Under the pieces are notes generated by a model. That model saw only the letters and a program-made list of their open reading frames with translations. It did no database searches and was not told where the DNA came from. The position numbers and the translations under genes are program-made. A DNA stretch of 64,000 nucleotides from Daphnia carinata (lineage: Eukaryota > Arthropoda > Branchiopoda > Diplostraca > Daphniidae), in assembly GCF_022539665.2 (NCBI RefSeq), contig NC_081339.1, positions 7,313,367-7,377,366 on the forward strand, given 5' to 3'. Shown one piece after another: positions 1 to 13,364 of this stretch (the first letter of the stretch is position 1; each line of letters starts with the position of its first letter).

Positions 1-2317
1 CGTTCACACACAAAGAGAGATAACGATGATACTAAGTATTTTGCCAAAAAAACTGGTTGGAAAATGAAAAAAAAAACGTACGTACGGAGTACACCCTGTT
101 TAAGCGACAGATGTTTATCTGTAAGCCAGTTTTCCTATTGTTCCATAAATTCCACTTGCATTGAACATTGCAGCTAAAAACGAAGCTACTCTTTTGATCG
201 AGATTATAAACAAGGTCAACGGGTCTCATTTGTCCGCTTGGCATATTTTCCATATTTGCATGTGCTAACCATCTAAGGATTTTTTATTCATCGCAAAGCA
301 ACTTAGAGTAATAGGCTAGTAAGTTCATACTGTATATCATTTTCGATGCGTGAAAAAAGCATGAATTTTGTTTGCGCTCACGAGTCCGATCGTTAGTTCG
401 CATCGATTCGTAATGCCAAGATAATTGCGAACATCGACGTTCATATTGCGATATGATTGATGGCCAACATCTTCTTCCCAAAACAGCAGATGCTGTTGGC
501 CGTTCTGAAACGAGTTTATTGCGCACGAGTTTCTTATGTACCTCATCTCTTTTTTGTAAAAAAAACCGAAAGATGAATGTCTAACGAACAACACCCTTCC
601 CGCAGGGCTTTTTAGACCTTGTACATTTCGCATCATTTAATTCCCTTCGATTTGACGGACATTCGTCACTCGTCATCAACAAATTTGAACTTGGAATTGA
701 AACAAGATCCACGTAAGTTTCCGGTTAAAACGCCCTTTTTTCGATGCAAATTAGTAATGGATCCATTAATTTTTCCCCATTAAAGAACAGCAAAGTTGGA
801 ATGGTGGAAAACGACCCAAAAGCCAAGTTCGATGACTCTACGCAAACGACGTTTGTGATTCAATTATTTTTACGTAACGCCAAAAAAAAACATTAATGTC
901 CGTTTTGGTTCTCATCATCTAAAGAAGAGTACAAGAAAAAAGGTTTGTGAACCGTTAAGAGGATTCTATATCGCAAATGAAATTGATAAATTGCTCATAC
1001 CACTTACGAGTCGTTTCTCTAATGCAGTTTTATAATGGCAAAAACAGATAGTGTTTTCGTGTTCGGCAAGGTCGCACCGCTCATTTGCGTCCAAACCAAA
1101 CCAGAAAAAACAAATCAAACAAATGATGCATGGGAAAAACGGGGATGATGCACGCCGAACGCGATCCCGAATCTACGAGAAGACAAACAAATTAATAGCA
1201 CGACGATGCAAACAAGACAAAGAATTGATTAATGATAGGGCAACAAGCGAAACGGGTTGACAGTTTGGGAAGCCCTGACGCTTTGTCGGATTCTCTTGTC
1301 ACGCGTGATTCTATTCACGAATGTGAATCGTACGTTTCTTTTTCATATTCCCGCCGATTTTGTCAAGAATACAAAACGTTTTGATCGCCTAGCAAAAAAA
1401 AAAATAAAAGGCACATAGTTTTTGAATGTTATGCGTCTTGAGATGTTTCGCTCGGCGAGTGTCACGCGTAAGTTTGGAAACTAAATTCCTGCGGGAAAAA
1501 TACTGTCGGGATGCGCAAGTGGAGATCATTTTGATAGATGATATGTTTCATTGAGTACGAGCTGTAAATCTAAGTTGTTTTTTTTTTTTGGTTGTTTTAC
1601 ATTCTTGCCATTTTTTAAAATATGATTTGCGAGATATTTCAGTCGGTCTCAGGAAATTCCAAAAACTCGAATAGGATTTCCTTCGGGGAGAAATGACACT
1701 GACCTTCAATTTTTTGTTCCAGTGGTGAAGATTGAAAAAAAACAAGTAAACTGCATTAATACTAGCATTATTAAAAATATGCAAAAATATTGGAAGGGCG
1801 AGCTGTTTCGAAAACGAAGGCCGGAATTGCTGATGGTTTCCGTTTACTGACCATGCGCTTTTATGTGAATCTTTTGTCCGCGTTTCAACATAATTTTAAT
1901 GGATTTTCCGTCCACAGGTCATTTTTGCGTCTTCAACAAGCTCACCAACATTGACTCGTATTCCTGTTTTGTTTGTTGTGACGTAGAGCTGCCCCACCTT
2001 TTTTGGGGGGGAGAGAGAGGGATGATAAATAAGGACAAGTCCCTTAAAGTTCACGTATTTCTTGTTATCTTTTTACCGAACAAAACCAACCTGAACAAGC
2101 TAACTTATTTTTCTTTTTTTTTTTTGTATCCCTTTTAACTTTTATTTTTGCGTTATCTGCCTCTCACAGGTTTTTTTTTTGTCCAAGTTAATAGTGAAAT
2201 TTGATGTTTCGTTGTATCCTATCAGGGCACACACACACAAAAAAAAAAAAAGGGAAGAAGAAGTAAAAGGGGATGGGCTTCACCACAAACGTACACACAC
2301 TGCGGGACGAGTGTTAT
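1..2317. other. Intergenic, no gene seen
   Basis: AT-rich sequence with many A and T homopolymers. The open frames here are short, low-complexity and lack signal peptides, domains or a consistent exon structure. It lies upstream of the mucin promoter and may hold its distal regulatory sequence. Confidence 0.6.
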
Positions 2318-2366
2318 TATATAAAGAGAGATACGAAGCTCCGGAGTACTGTCGAATCAACTCAGT
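2318..2366 (+). promoter_or_regulatory. TATA box and initiator of the chitin-binding mucin gene
   Basis: TATATAAA lies at 2318-2325 and a TCAGT initiator-like element at 2362-2366. The spacing is a little long for a strict TATA/Inr pair, so transcription may start anywhere from about 2350 to 2364. The first ATG of the gene is at 2523. Confidence 0.5.
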
Positions 2367-2522
2367 TCTTCGGACGACACAGCGCCGCAACCACCTGTAA
2401 ACACCACCCGTTTTTTGCTTTGCAGCCGGTTGTCGAGTTTTTGCTCATCCCCTTTTGCATTTTTTTTTGATCCGGTCCCCAATATTCGTGCTTGTGTTAA
2501 AAGCATCAACTGATCTGAAAAA

Positions 2523-5500
2523 ATGGCAAAGGTAAATCATTTTTTGTTTAATACAATTAAACTTTAAGTTTTTTTTAATAATTTCTATGGACGGGCAAGG
2601 CAATCGATCCGTTCACGATGCGCTAGAATAACTATGTCCTTGATTGTGCGCCCTTGTACAGTTAACCGTACTTTGCCCATAGTTAGTTAATTGCACGTAT
2701 TCGTTAAACTGCTTTAATTAATCAGAATACTGATATTGCAAATGCAAATGATCTTGTTCCCGCTACGATGAATGCTCATTAGCAAATCTAATGAATGGCC
2801 AATCGCTAAGAACTTCAGACTTGTATTTACAACGAACTCTTATTTTTTGTGCTTTTAAAGCTGACCATCGTGTAATTCATTGCGTCTGATTGGGAATCCC
2901 TTTTCTTATTGTGCAAGCGCGTGTAAATATCGTAGCTTAATTGTTTCCCCCTTTTTTTGTGTGTGTGTCTGTGGCTTTACACCGCCTTTTGTTTGGTTAA
3001 CACATTAAACCAGTACCCCGGAATCGAAGGGAAATGCCAACGGCAAAGCGTGCACCATTTTTCTTCATTTCACTTTTCATCGACATTTGTAGAGTCTCGT
3101 AGAGTCTACGAAAATAGAAAAGAAAAAAAAATCGTTAGATAAAAAGCCAATTGCATTTGATGACGTAAATCGTTTAACGGCTATAAGAGAATAGAGCTAT
3201 CCCCACTGTGAGAGTTCGAAAAAAAAGGCCTAGTGAATAACAATTAGGGGGGAGGAGTGCAATAAATGGTTCTTTTCTCATTTCATTTTTCTTGTGGTCT
3301 CTGCCTTTTTCCTTCTCACTTACATCGAGAAAAAGAAAATTTTTTTCGAAAATTCCTACCCCAACCCTCTTGAGTTTTAGGTCTATATCTATTTGAATAG
3401 GAACAGGTATTTTTCTTTTTTTTCTCATGGCGGTCAATGTCAAGGTCCTGTTCAATGAACTTTCGTTTTCTCTCTTTTTACGTCGGTATTCTTTTGATGC
3501 ATTACGATTTCTTCACTGTCATAACATGAAAACGTAAGAAAAATGGCTTTTCCTTTAATTGGCTAATGATTACCTATCTGTCGGTGTAACTCTTTGGCAA
3601 TTGCATGTCGTCTTCAGAAAAGAAAAGCGAGAAATGGAGAACAATTCACTACGGTTCGGGTGAATATCCCCCCCCCCCCCCCCCCAAATGGCATTACCAT
3701 AAATTACAAAAAACCATATTTTTCTTTCCCCTCTTTTCAAATTTCAAACACAAAATAACAGGTCAAGGTATCATCCCTTAATTTTTGAGGCCCCTCTATT
3801 CTTATTTATTTGTTTAGTTAATGATACGTTTTGCGGGGGTAATCTACCGGATGCCCTTGTACCTGATGAGTGTTATGGGTCACGTCATCTGACGAACCGC
3901 ACTTGACTTAATTACGTTGGCTACCAAGTAATTAGCGATGCAAGTCGTCTTCTCCATAGCTCTCCTGATTGCGTACGTGATTGATGTTTGAGCGTTTTCT
4001 TTTGTTTTCCAAACGAAATTTCGTGCGCAAACTGAGTCACGCGATTTCAAAAAGAAAACGGGAATCGTTCCAGCAAATGTTGCGCATCCTTTTTTTTTTT
4101 TTTTTTTTATTATCCAAACGGCCACTGTCTGGATGTTGTTTCGCCACGCGTCTGCAACGGCCAGACGTGATGTGTCAATCACGCAGATCTTTGACGCAAA
4201 ATCTGATCAAAAAATCGTTTCACGTTATAGTGTGGGGTGGAAGTGGTGATTGCACGCCATGCAAACGCACACGACACTCTCGGATACGCCATAAACAGAA
4301 AGCAATCATATATATATATATTTTTTTATTGCAACTTGCACCTTCAGGTCGTATAATATGCAAATATAGAAGAAGGCAAGAAATAAAGGAAGGTGATTTT
4401 CTAACGTTTTCCATTTCATTTTTCTGCCATGAAAAAAAAAAACAGCAGCTTAATATCCTGTGGCGTCGTTGAATATATTAGTCTTTGCAATTTATTTGTG
4501 GAAGGAAAAAAAAAAAAAAAACAAGTTTCAAGATCATTTGAATATCGTCCGACCCTTACCGGTTCATTGGCACAGATCCAGCCTCGCCCATTGACTCATA
4601 GTTCGGTCGTGCTGGCAGCTACTAGCGGAACACAAGGGACTTTTCTTTCCAACATTCCGAGATAAAACTGGACGTTTTATTGCACACACGAAAGGCTTTC
4701 AGACTTTTTTTTTTTTGGCAATCAGCCTCCTATTTTTCAAACGAAAAATGCATAGATTTAAAAAATACAGTTTAAGGTCATTGAACGTTGGTTAAAGCTG
4801 CAGTTAACAAACAAATGCACGAACATGTTGCATTCTTCTGTTTCTATGTTTGGAACCTAAATTTGTTTTTTGTTTTTTAAAGCATCTGTTGCGCTTTTCT
4901 TTTGTTTCTTTGAAATTCTTGGTTATCTGTCGTCAAGGGCACAGTCGTCCATCATCGCACATCCTTTTTTTTCAAACTTGTTGCATCGGTGTATTCGTAA
5001 CAATGAAGATGTTTTTCGTCACAGTAGGATCGTAGTGTTTCCCCCCCCCTCTTATTTCGTCATATGCATATCAAGTATGTCTATTCAAATTCTGTTCACG
5101 GGCTACCGAACCCTCTAGTTGTTGCCTCTTCTACCGCAATAATCGAGAGTTCCAGAACGCAAAGGAGTAAGAGATATCTCCTTTATTCCTAAACTAATGT
5201 CCGCTAGTCATCGACGAGCCATAATCAACATAACTTTGTTGGTTCCCAAATAATATCACTCTTTTTTTTTTTTTTACCTGTATTTCTTGATTGATGGTGC
5301 AACGACTTTCCGCGGGGCTGTTGTTTTCCTTGTTACGGGAATCTAACATTAACTGTCATTTTCTTTCCCCCCCCCCTTTTTTTTTTGTTGGGGCGTATTT
5401 TAAGACTTTCATGGTCTTTGCGGTTATTAGCCGACAGGTTTTGGAAGGCTACGGTCCGCTCTGACCACTTCCGGCCGTAAAGCGTTTGGCACAAGTCGAT

Positions 5501-8500
5501 GGTAAAAAAGAAAAGGGGCGATCGTTATGTACAAAAGAGAGTCTTCTTCTTTCTTCACAGTCCTTGATGACGTTGTGATTATTTTTGATAAAGTATCTAT
5601 TTGATTTCCAGATGGCGTCTACCCTCTTATTCGCCGTGTTGGCGGTGCTTCTCCACTCCAATTCAGGTGAGAACATGAATTTCTTTCTAGTTGATTAAAG
5701 AATGCATAACAGGAAATGTTGAATTTGCTTTTGTTTCGCAAGGTCCGCTTTATTTCATTCTTTAAAAATAAAGATGTTATGTCCTATTCAAGGCGTTATG
5801 CTTCCGTGCGTGACTGCTACCTGTAAAAAAAAAAGTACTGCATTTTAACTCTGTAATTCAACGTATTATTTTAAAGGCCGGCAAAGAATTTTGTCCACTA
5901 GTTGAAGAACCGATCGTTTTTATACGTTCCTATATAAAATATGCCAAGTTGCGTTACAAACGAGTATCGGTTTTATCCAAAGTGAAACGCACGCATCAAA
6001 ACGTAGTCCAGGAGCTGCTTATTGCGGTCATACCAAACCACCTCCTGTACATACATATATTAATTTTTTTTTTATAGAGTTAAAACTCGTTCACATTCGA
6101 TTGATTGGCGAATCGTTTTCAAGTTTTACGATATTCGTTTTTTTTATGTGTATGGGTTATTTAATCATCCGATACAAGTTGCCAAAACTTGTTTATGTAA
6201 CTCGTCAGACATGAGTAGATACCCCCTTCTTTTTTTCTTAACGTATCCTAGCATCCGGGTAAAGGTGCGGCAACAATAGCAGTTTACAAAGTCACGTACG
6301 ATTACCAAAGCGTAACACTAAAAAAAAAATAATAAATTTGGAAAAAAAACAAACCTAGACTACCTTGAATGAACGATAATCAGGCTAGTAACAAACATTA
6401 TATTCACAGACTGTAGACACGTATTGCTTGGACTTGTGTGAACGAAAAGAGAATTTTCAGTTAGAGGAATGAAAACCAGTTTGACACGTTCTGTTAGATC
6501 GCTCTCTTTTTGTGTCCCGCACGACATTTATGGAATGAAACGAGAAATGTACAGAGAAAGAAGAAGACTGGAACGGCGAAATACAAAAACCCAAAAATGA
6601 ACCGCCCGTGTTTGCCAAAAAAGGAAAGACAAACTTCACTGTGTGGTTCGTTTTTTTGAATGTCAGTCAAGTTCAATAACGCGAGTGAATTAATTACGAA
6701 AGTATTTGAACTCAACTGAAAAACAAATGGCGGAGCTTCGTTGTTATTTTCCGTGAACGATGCGATGGGGGCAAGGTCAGTTGGTATGTTTTACTTAAAA
6801 ACATTGCGCATCCAACCGGTCTGGAAAATCCTTTTTCTTTCTGACTGCCAATGTTATTCAAATGATTTCCTCATCAATTATTCATAAGAAGATTCCCTCC
6901 TCACTTTTTTTTCCTCCTTTATTTGCGAAAATAATTTGTTTTGCTTAAGCGCCGATAGGTCTTCTCTTTATTACAGTCCAAAGACGCTGTTTATATATAT
7001 GTGTCCTTGCCAACGCAAACAGCAATAAAGAAAAACGATCGTGCACGTCCGTTGACTTTGCCATGCCGACCTTGTTTCTTTCACGTAGCAGCGTGACAAA
7101 TAAATCCAGCCCTTTTTTTAAAAAACATTTCAACTGCTAAATCGGGTAACATTGCCATTTGCAATTAATACTGTTATTTTTGCGGTGTTCCAGCTACTGG
7201 TAATCAACCGTCGTTTCGCCAACATCGGCGATTGTTGAAGACCTACAGCGCGTCCGGAAGACAAGGCCCACCGCCGTTCGAGTGCGTGAAATCGGGTTTC
7301 TTTGGCGACGCGAAAGATTGCGCCCGTTTCTATCGCTGCGTCGATTTCTTCGGCGAAGAGAAACAATTTACGCTGTTTGAGTTTATCTGCGGTGAGGCCA
7401 CCATTTTCGACGAGGCCTTGTCCGTCTGTAATCACCCGGCTTGGGTTGATCCAAGACCCCCATGCTGGGCCACTACTCCATGGTTGGACGCAGCCGCTAC
7501 AGGTAAAAATCCGCAATTGCTTTTCATATTTCAAGTGTTCAAATTTCAATCAATTAAAATATATATATATATCAGATGGAAATGGAACTGCTCCGGTAAC
7601 TTCGATTCCCGTGACCGCTGGAACGAGTTCAGAAGCTTCTGTTACGACGATCTCCTCTGTTGAGAGCACAACCGCCACCGCTGGATTGACATCACCTTCG
7701 CCTAGCGTTGAATCGAGCACTTCCGTAGTTGAATCAACGTCTCCATCCGGCCAGGAAACGACCGTTGCATCAGAGACGAGTGTGGCAGGATCGAGCACAA
7801 CGATGGTCGAAGAAACCCAGACGACAGCTACATCGGCTCCTCTTGTTCAGCCCACTGAATCCAGCAGCCCTTCCGCACCAGTGGAAGCATCGACTACCGT
7901 CGCACCGGAGACATCCAGCGCTACGTCAGTCCCGGAGACATCCAGCGCTACGTCAGCCCCGGAGGTACCAAGTACCACAATCGTTCCAGAAGTGATGACC
8001 GAACCATCAAGTGCTGCACCTGTTCAGGAGGTTTCATCTACTACCGTTCCATCAACGGCCAGCCCTGAAGTCGCGATTGAAACGACATCCGCTAAGCCCG
8101 AAGCCACTACCATGGCGGTCGTCACTAGCGCACCGACTGAGGCCAGCACAGCTTCGCCCATCGTTTCCCCACCAACAACGGACGCCCCGTTCAGACTGAC
8201 GTGCAACGACGACAAGTTCCATCGCCATCCGTTGCGTTGCGATCTTTACTATAAATGCGTCTGGACTGATTTATCATTCAGCGTTGACCTGAGGGCTTGC
8301 TCACCTGGTTTGCATTTCGATGAAGCTTCAGCCACTTGCAGAATTCCAGGTAACACATTGCAAAATTGTTGTTCATTTTTGTCCTGATGAAATAAAAACG
8401 TTTTTTGAACGCAGGTAGGACAACGCCCTGCGTGTTTGCCACGTTCCCCGTGACTGTAACTACTGAATCTACAACAACAACAACGACTGAGCCTTCAACA

Positions 8501-9068
8501 ACAACAACGACAGTCGAACCTTCTACCACCACCACACCATCTACGACAACAGTAGCCGTTGTATCTTCTTCTCCTTCAGTTCAGTACACGGTAAATGGAT
8601 TAAACTTTAGGAAAGCCTTAAGGCTAGTAATTAATGTTGAATGTTTGATGCAGTTGGCTGCCGGAAGCCTTTACGATTGCAAGAAGCCTGGACATTATCC
8701 TTACCAATTGGACTGTGTCCGATTCTATCGGTGTTTCGAAGTCGAGCCAACCGTTCTGAAAGGTATTGTTCAATCGTATAAAATATGAAAGATAATCATT
8801 TAAAAACAAAAATGGGTTTCTTGTTTTAGGATTGTTGTACCGTTGCCCAGAAGGATACGGTTATTCGACAGTGACGGAACGATGCGAGAAACAGGAGACT
8901 CTGCCCGTCTGCGATCGCACCGGCATCCGCTTGCCGATGAACTTCCCTGTGCCACTCATTCCGCTGGACGATACGACCATCGTCCAACTGGAGGACTTTG
9001 ACAAGTTCTTCAGCAATCCCAATTACTTTTACACTCCCCGTCGCAAGTTCAAGCTCCGTCGCTATTAA
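2523..9068 (+). CDS. Secreted mucin-like protein with three peritrophin-A chitin-binding domains
   Basis: Seven coding exons: 2523-2531, 5612-5666, 7194-7502, 7576-8349, 8415-8590, 8654-8762 and 8830-9068, giving about 556 residues. Exon 1 encodes only Met-Ala-Lys; after a 3.1-kb intron, exon 2 supplies a hydrophobic signal peptide that itself starts with an in-frame Met. Three six-cysteine type-2 chitin-binding domains follow, at about residues 50-110, 330-390 and 445-505. They show the usual aromatic CxxFYRC, CDLYYKC and CVRFYRC cores. Between domains 1 and 2 is a long Ser/Thr/Pro/Glu-rich stretch, and between 2 and 3 a TTTTTT-rich stretch, both likely O-glycosylated. This architecture is typical of peritrophic-matrix mucins or cuticular proteins analogous to peritrophins. 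It probably binds chitin in the gut lining or cuticle. All intron phases join in frame. The three-codon first exon is the least certain part; the Met at 5612 could be an alternative start. Confidence 0.9.
3668..3685. repeat. Poly-C run of 18
   Basis: An uninterrupted run of 18 C lies within intron 1 of the mucin gene. Such runs are prone to length polymorphism and sequencing error. Confidence 0.9.
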
Positions 9069-9350
9069 AAACTTGATAGCATAGAAAAAGAAAACGATGA
9101 AGAACCTCTTTGATCAAACCCAGTGCCTTAATGTCAAATGTTTTTTGTTTGACATCACCAAGTATTTTGTTTTTGTTTCATTTTTTAAATCATACTCGAA
9201 AAAAAAAATAGTGGGATGGAGAGGATCGATTCTCCAATTTGTCTGTCTGTGTTTTCTCTCCTTCTCTTCCAATTAGTTTGAGTTGAGATCTCGGGATTTT
9301 TTGTGTGGGGGGACCGTGTAAAAGGTGGTTGAAAAAAAAAACAAACAAAC

Positions 9351-9356
9351 AATAAA
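9351..9356 (+). terminator. Polyadenylation signal AATAAA of the mucin gene
   Basis: AATAAA lies about 285 nt downstream of the mucin stop codon on the coding strand. Confidence 0.55.
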
Positions 9357-10663
9357 TACAGTGACAATCTCGTCGTTCAATTCACGCTCTGATAAACTTG
9401 TTTTATTATCTTTTTTTTTTTGCCATGTGTCCACTGAAGCATTTCAACTTTCATTGGTCGTTTAGAATGATAGAGTGGTCACTGGCAATTGGTCTTGTTT
9501 TGCGGTGCCATTCTCGTTTATTGCCTGAAAAATATAATGATGATAATTACAAAGATAATCACGGTGACAATTTTAAGCTGCTAATGGAACAACATTGTTT
9601 ACACACAAACGTATTTCGTTGATCAAGCGATGCAACAGGTTCTTTTAAAAAAGAAAAAAAGAAAAAACGTGATATCGGATAAAACTAAAGACGGTTTAGG
9701 GTACGACTGGAGTCATTGCCCGTTTGAATGCCACGCCCTTCGAAATGTTGTTTATACTGTCAGTGGAGGGAGATCCATCTCGAAACGGACCAACCTTTTG
9801 CTTGTTTCTTTGCCGCTGGACACGGCGTGACCTTCCGGCGCTGAACGATAGCCAACCGTCGCTAACAACTGATTGTAATTTCTAGACTTCTCGATGCTGG
9901 AACACGTTTCCCGCATTTCACTCGGCAATAAATCTGTCGGCAATGTTTTGACTCATCTCTGTACAAGCGGCATGTGTATGTGTTATTGACGTTTACATAT
10001 TGCAAATAGGAAAAGAACTTCTGCTGGTAGGTAGATCATGATTTTTTTAAATTTAAATTTGCTTGGTTTTTTTGCACCTTAAATTGCCACTATGTAAACA
10101 AAATGATCGTCGTATATGGACATTATCGAAGATGTTAAAGTTGGCGACGTCCTTGTCGTCAAAGTGATGCTAGAAATTGCTTCAAGCGCTCGCTGTTTTA
10201 ATGGTCAAGAATATTCTATCAAATGCAAATGAGATGGGTCGTCACTATTCGATTACCATCTCGTTCCATCTACTGACAAATTCCTTAGACAGGCAATAAT
10301 AAAAAAAGGGGGAAAACCGATGCCTTGCGTGATCGCCTCCCATAAAATGAATATGTAAAAGAAGCCCACGCATTTGCATCTGCTGCAAGTGATTTGTCTC
10401 TTTTGGAACGTCTGATAGTATTCAACTCTATTGGATAGGTCTTCATAATTAAATTAAATCCTTTTGTTTGAATTATGTAGAATCCCTTTACAAAAGAAAA
10501 ACGTGTCGGTGGACCTGTCACGGTTTGTTTGTACTCCCTTCGAAATGTCCGCAGCGATTCTGTTCCAGCGATAAAAGCCTGTGACCGATTCGACCGTTGT
10601 TGATGAGATCACGTGCGTTGTTCCATGCCCAGTTCAACAAGTGAAGCACATAGACCTACCGAA
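9357..10663. other. Intergenic, no gene seen
   Basis: About 1.3 kb between the mucin polyadenylation signal and the next TATA box. Open frames on both strands are short and resemble no protein family I know. Confidence 0.6.
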
Positions 10664-10700
10664 TATAAAAGGGCCAGTCGTAAAACCATAGCAACCAGCA
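10664..10700 (+). promoter_or_regulatory. TATA promoter of the first Thr-rich/Cys secreted protein gene
   Basis: TATAAAAG at 10664-10671 predicts transcription starting near 10695. The 5' UTR exon ends at the AAG|GTACGT donor (exon end 10746). A 71-nt intron (10747-10817) then splices directly onto the start codon at 10818. Confidence 0.65.
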
Positions 10701-10817
10701 CTTGTGTGTCTGCAGCTGTTGGCGTTCACGCAATCGTTTTCACAAGGTACGTACATCTGATCAAAGAGATTGAGCACATTAAATCGTTAACGTTTAAAAT
10801 CCTATTGTGTGTTTCAG

Positions 10818-11822
10818 ATGAAATTGGCTTTGATTTGCCTATCGATTTTCCTGACTGTTTCGTGTTCCCAGCAACGTTTAAATAAAAGATTAACATGGCC
10901 CATCTCCTATTATTCACCAAGAACGTTTTATCCATGGCCGTATTCATTAGAAGAATTTCCTCTGGACTCTTTAAACCCATCCACCTTAGTATTTTGCCTA
11001 TGTTTAAATGATAATACAATAGATATTATGATTTCGTATCATTTTCAGGTAGCGGATGAAGCGTTCCAGTTGGACAATGACGGTGCTAAAAGTGATCAAG
11101 ATTGGCTAACGTTGGATGCTGTTCAATCACGATCTGCTAATCGTTTCCGACCAAAACTCTCCAATTTAAATCAATATCCTGTGTCACAGCAGAGGCGTTT
11201 CTTTGGCGCTTTCAATCCATTTTTCGGCAACAACAATAATCTGTTCTCCTCTTTTGCTCCGCAAAGCTCAACTCTGGTGACTATCACTGCTTCGGTCACG
11301 CTAACAACGGCCGTGATCAGTACCTGCATTCCAAATACGCAATTCTCAGTTGGAGCTGCCAATCTCGTCTGCGCCAGAAGGCGACGTCACGTTGCTGAGG
11401 TGATGGATCCATTGGACGATATCGATCCCAACTCATTCCTTCACACTCAAGTATCTCCCACACAAGTTCGAACGTGTGTCCAGCTACATATTTATGTTGA
11501 ATTAGAATAGCTCATTGTTTAAAATTTTTAAAAATTATTATTCAGAGTTGAAACGACTGAAATTCCGCTGGCCAATATCGAACGTGAACGACGTCAAGCA
11601 GATTTCCAGGGCATCGTATCATCTAAAGAGGATGTCGAATCTCTTGATAATGATAGCAAAGACCAGGCTTTGATTAATCAGCGTCAAAATCGAGCCTTTA
11701 CCGTGACGTTCTCAACGACGACAACCAGCTACTTCTTCACGTCGACTGTCGTGAGGAAGACATTGAACCTGGCCGCATCAACTGCTCTTTCTTGCGTCCC
11801 AGTTGGTTATCTCGTGTGCTAA
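10818..11822 (+). CDS. Secreted protein with two Thr-rich/Cys motifs, family unnamed
   Basis: I do not recognise a named family. Coding exons are 10818-10988, 11049-11473 and 11546-11822, about 290 residues. The protein opens with a clear signal peptide (MKLALICLSIFLTVSCS). It carries two copies of a pattern in which a 20-30 residue Thr/Val-rich, beta-prone stretch leads to a pair of cysteines. The first runs from STLVTITASVTLTT through TCIP to LVCARRRR. The second runs from AFTVTFSTTTTS through SCVP to YLVC at the C terminus. RRRR after copy 1 may be a processing site. The first intron (60 nt) has a weak donor (TTA|GTATTT) and is a multiple of three without a stop, so its retention cannot be excluded. 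The last donor is GTGTGT at 11474. AATAAA-type signals follow near 11940. Genes at 12298 and 37958 share the same layout. Confidence 0.75.
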
Positions 11823-12228
11823 GACGTTCCAATGTAAACCTTGATGATTTTGCATTTGATTTAACTTTGTTTCATGGTGTTATGGGTATCCACTTTGTAC
11901 TCATTGCCTATTTATAACACAATACATGCATGCAACAATAATAAATAAATTTCACATTTGATTTCGAATTGCTTTGATACATTTGCTTTTAAAATAAGCT
12001 GTTTAGAAGAATTCACACAACCTTCGGTTTGGAGCGGCGATGTTTAACGATCGGAAACTGCACGAAAGGGAAATGCGAAGTGGGTGGGCGTTCTCGACTG
12101 GAACATCGTTCGATTCGGTTTTTATGAGTTACATTTCGTCGATGTAAAATATTATTTTCGTAACGTGGGGAATGAAGCGTTCGTTTTTCTTTGTCGAGTT
12201 GGGAAAAAAAAAGCCGGAAGTTGGAACA
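11823..12228. other. 3' end and short spacer
   Basis: Holds the 3' UTR with an AATAAATAAA polyadenylation signal near 11940 and the upstream region of the next gene. No further gene seen. Confidence 0.6.
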
Positions 12229-12265
12229 TATAAGAAGATCGTTGCGTGTGAATGAATTCGTCAGT
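12229..12265 (+). promoter_or_regulatory. TATA box and TCAGT initiator
   Basis: TATAAG at 12229-12234 and TCAGT at 12261-12265, 34 nt from the first T of the box to the expected start A. Translation begins at 12298, so the 5' UTR is only about 35 nt. Confidence 0.75.
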
Positions 12266-12297
12266 TCTTGTTAGATGCTTCATTCATTTGTTTTGAC

Positions 12298-13364
12298 ATG
12301 AAGTATCTAGTTCTCGTTCTCTTCGTGGCTCTTGTAGCTGGCAATGTTTACCATCAGCCATTTTCACCTCAATTAAAGCCATCATGGCAGATTGCATCGT
12401 CTCCGGCCTACCACCCTTTCTTAACTCGTTTATATTATCGTCCAACCCAACCCAAGGATTGCGGACAACATCAAGATTATTTTTCATTCTTCGATTATTT
12501 CCCTTTCTATCCTTACGTTACCAACATTCAACAAGGACTTCCTTCGGTATGATGTACAATTTATAGTTTAATTTATACATTCAAAAAAAATTGTATTGGA
12601 ATTTAGGGACAGCAGCGATCACCTGCAGCAAAGAAAAACGACAGAGATCCATCACAAGATTGGCAAAAGGTTTTGAAACAACGTTCGCGTTGGAATCAAA
12701 AGTTTTTCTTGCTCGATAACGAAGCTCAAACGGTTCACGCTCTTCGCCCTTTCAATCCGCTTGAGATGTTCAGCTATCAAATCAATCAAATCAAACCGTC
12801 TGCGCCTCTGACTCGTCCCGTCTTTGCTAGACGCACGGTCTTACTGACAGTTACAGAGACTGTTAGGCATATAGATATACAAATTTGCATACCGTCCACT
12901 TTGTTCACTGCTCCGAGTAATCCAACTGAATGTCCGACCTATAATCGGACGATACGTCATTTAACAAGCTACGATGATTTGCTTCAAGGTGAAAACATCG
13001 TCCCATCGTCCCCCAGGTATTTATTTTTAAATAAATGAACCTTGCGTGTGTTTTCATTTGATTTTTGAACAGTCTTGTGATGCCGACGATTTTGAATATT
13101 CAATCAAAACCATCTCCTGTTTATTCAATTGAATCTTCCAAAGATGAGGATCTCAACGAAGATCGAGGTTTGGTTTATTACGAGATGGAAGAGTTAGCAA
13201 GGAAAGACAGGGCCATGTTTCCGTCGCCAACTACAAAGATCGAGACCGTTGTGGCCACCGAAACTTCTATCGAGACACGAGCTGTAATACCATTGCATCT
13301 ACCGACAAATGCTACAGCAGGCCAGCTCATTTGCGTACCGCCCGGCCTCGTCGTTTGCGCATGA
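12298..13364 (+). CDS. Secreted protein with two Thr-rich/Cys motifs, neighbour paralog
   Basis: No named family recognised. Exons are 12298-12546, 12607-13016 and 13073-13364, about 316 residues. An N-terminal signal peptide (MKYLVLVLFVALVAG) precedes a Tyr/Phe/Pro-rich stretch. Two Thr-rich/Cys motifs follow. The first includes TVLLTVTETV, then QICIP and ECP. The second is at the extreme C terminus and ends ICVPPGLVVCA. This matches the gene just upstream in signal peptide, order, and the C-terminal position of the second motif, so the two are probably diverged tandem duplicates. An SQDW element (PSQDW here, KSDQDW upstream) sits at a comparable position in both. Function is unknown; an extracellular role is inferred from the signal peptide and paired cysteines. 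Confidence 0.8.

Noticed and set aside
3981-4472. Plus-strand open frame of 163 codons
   Set aside because: Crosses T homopolymers and a (TA)n run inside the mucin first intron, with low-complexity composition and no domain or signal peptide.
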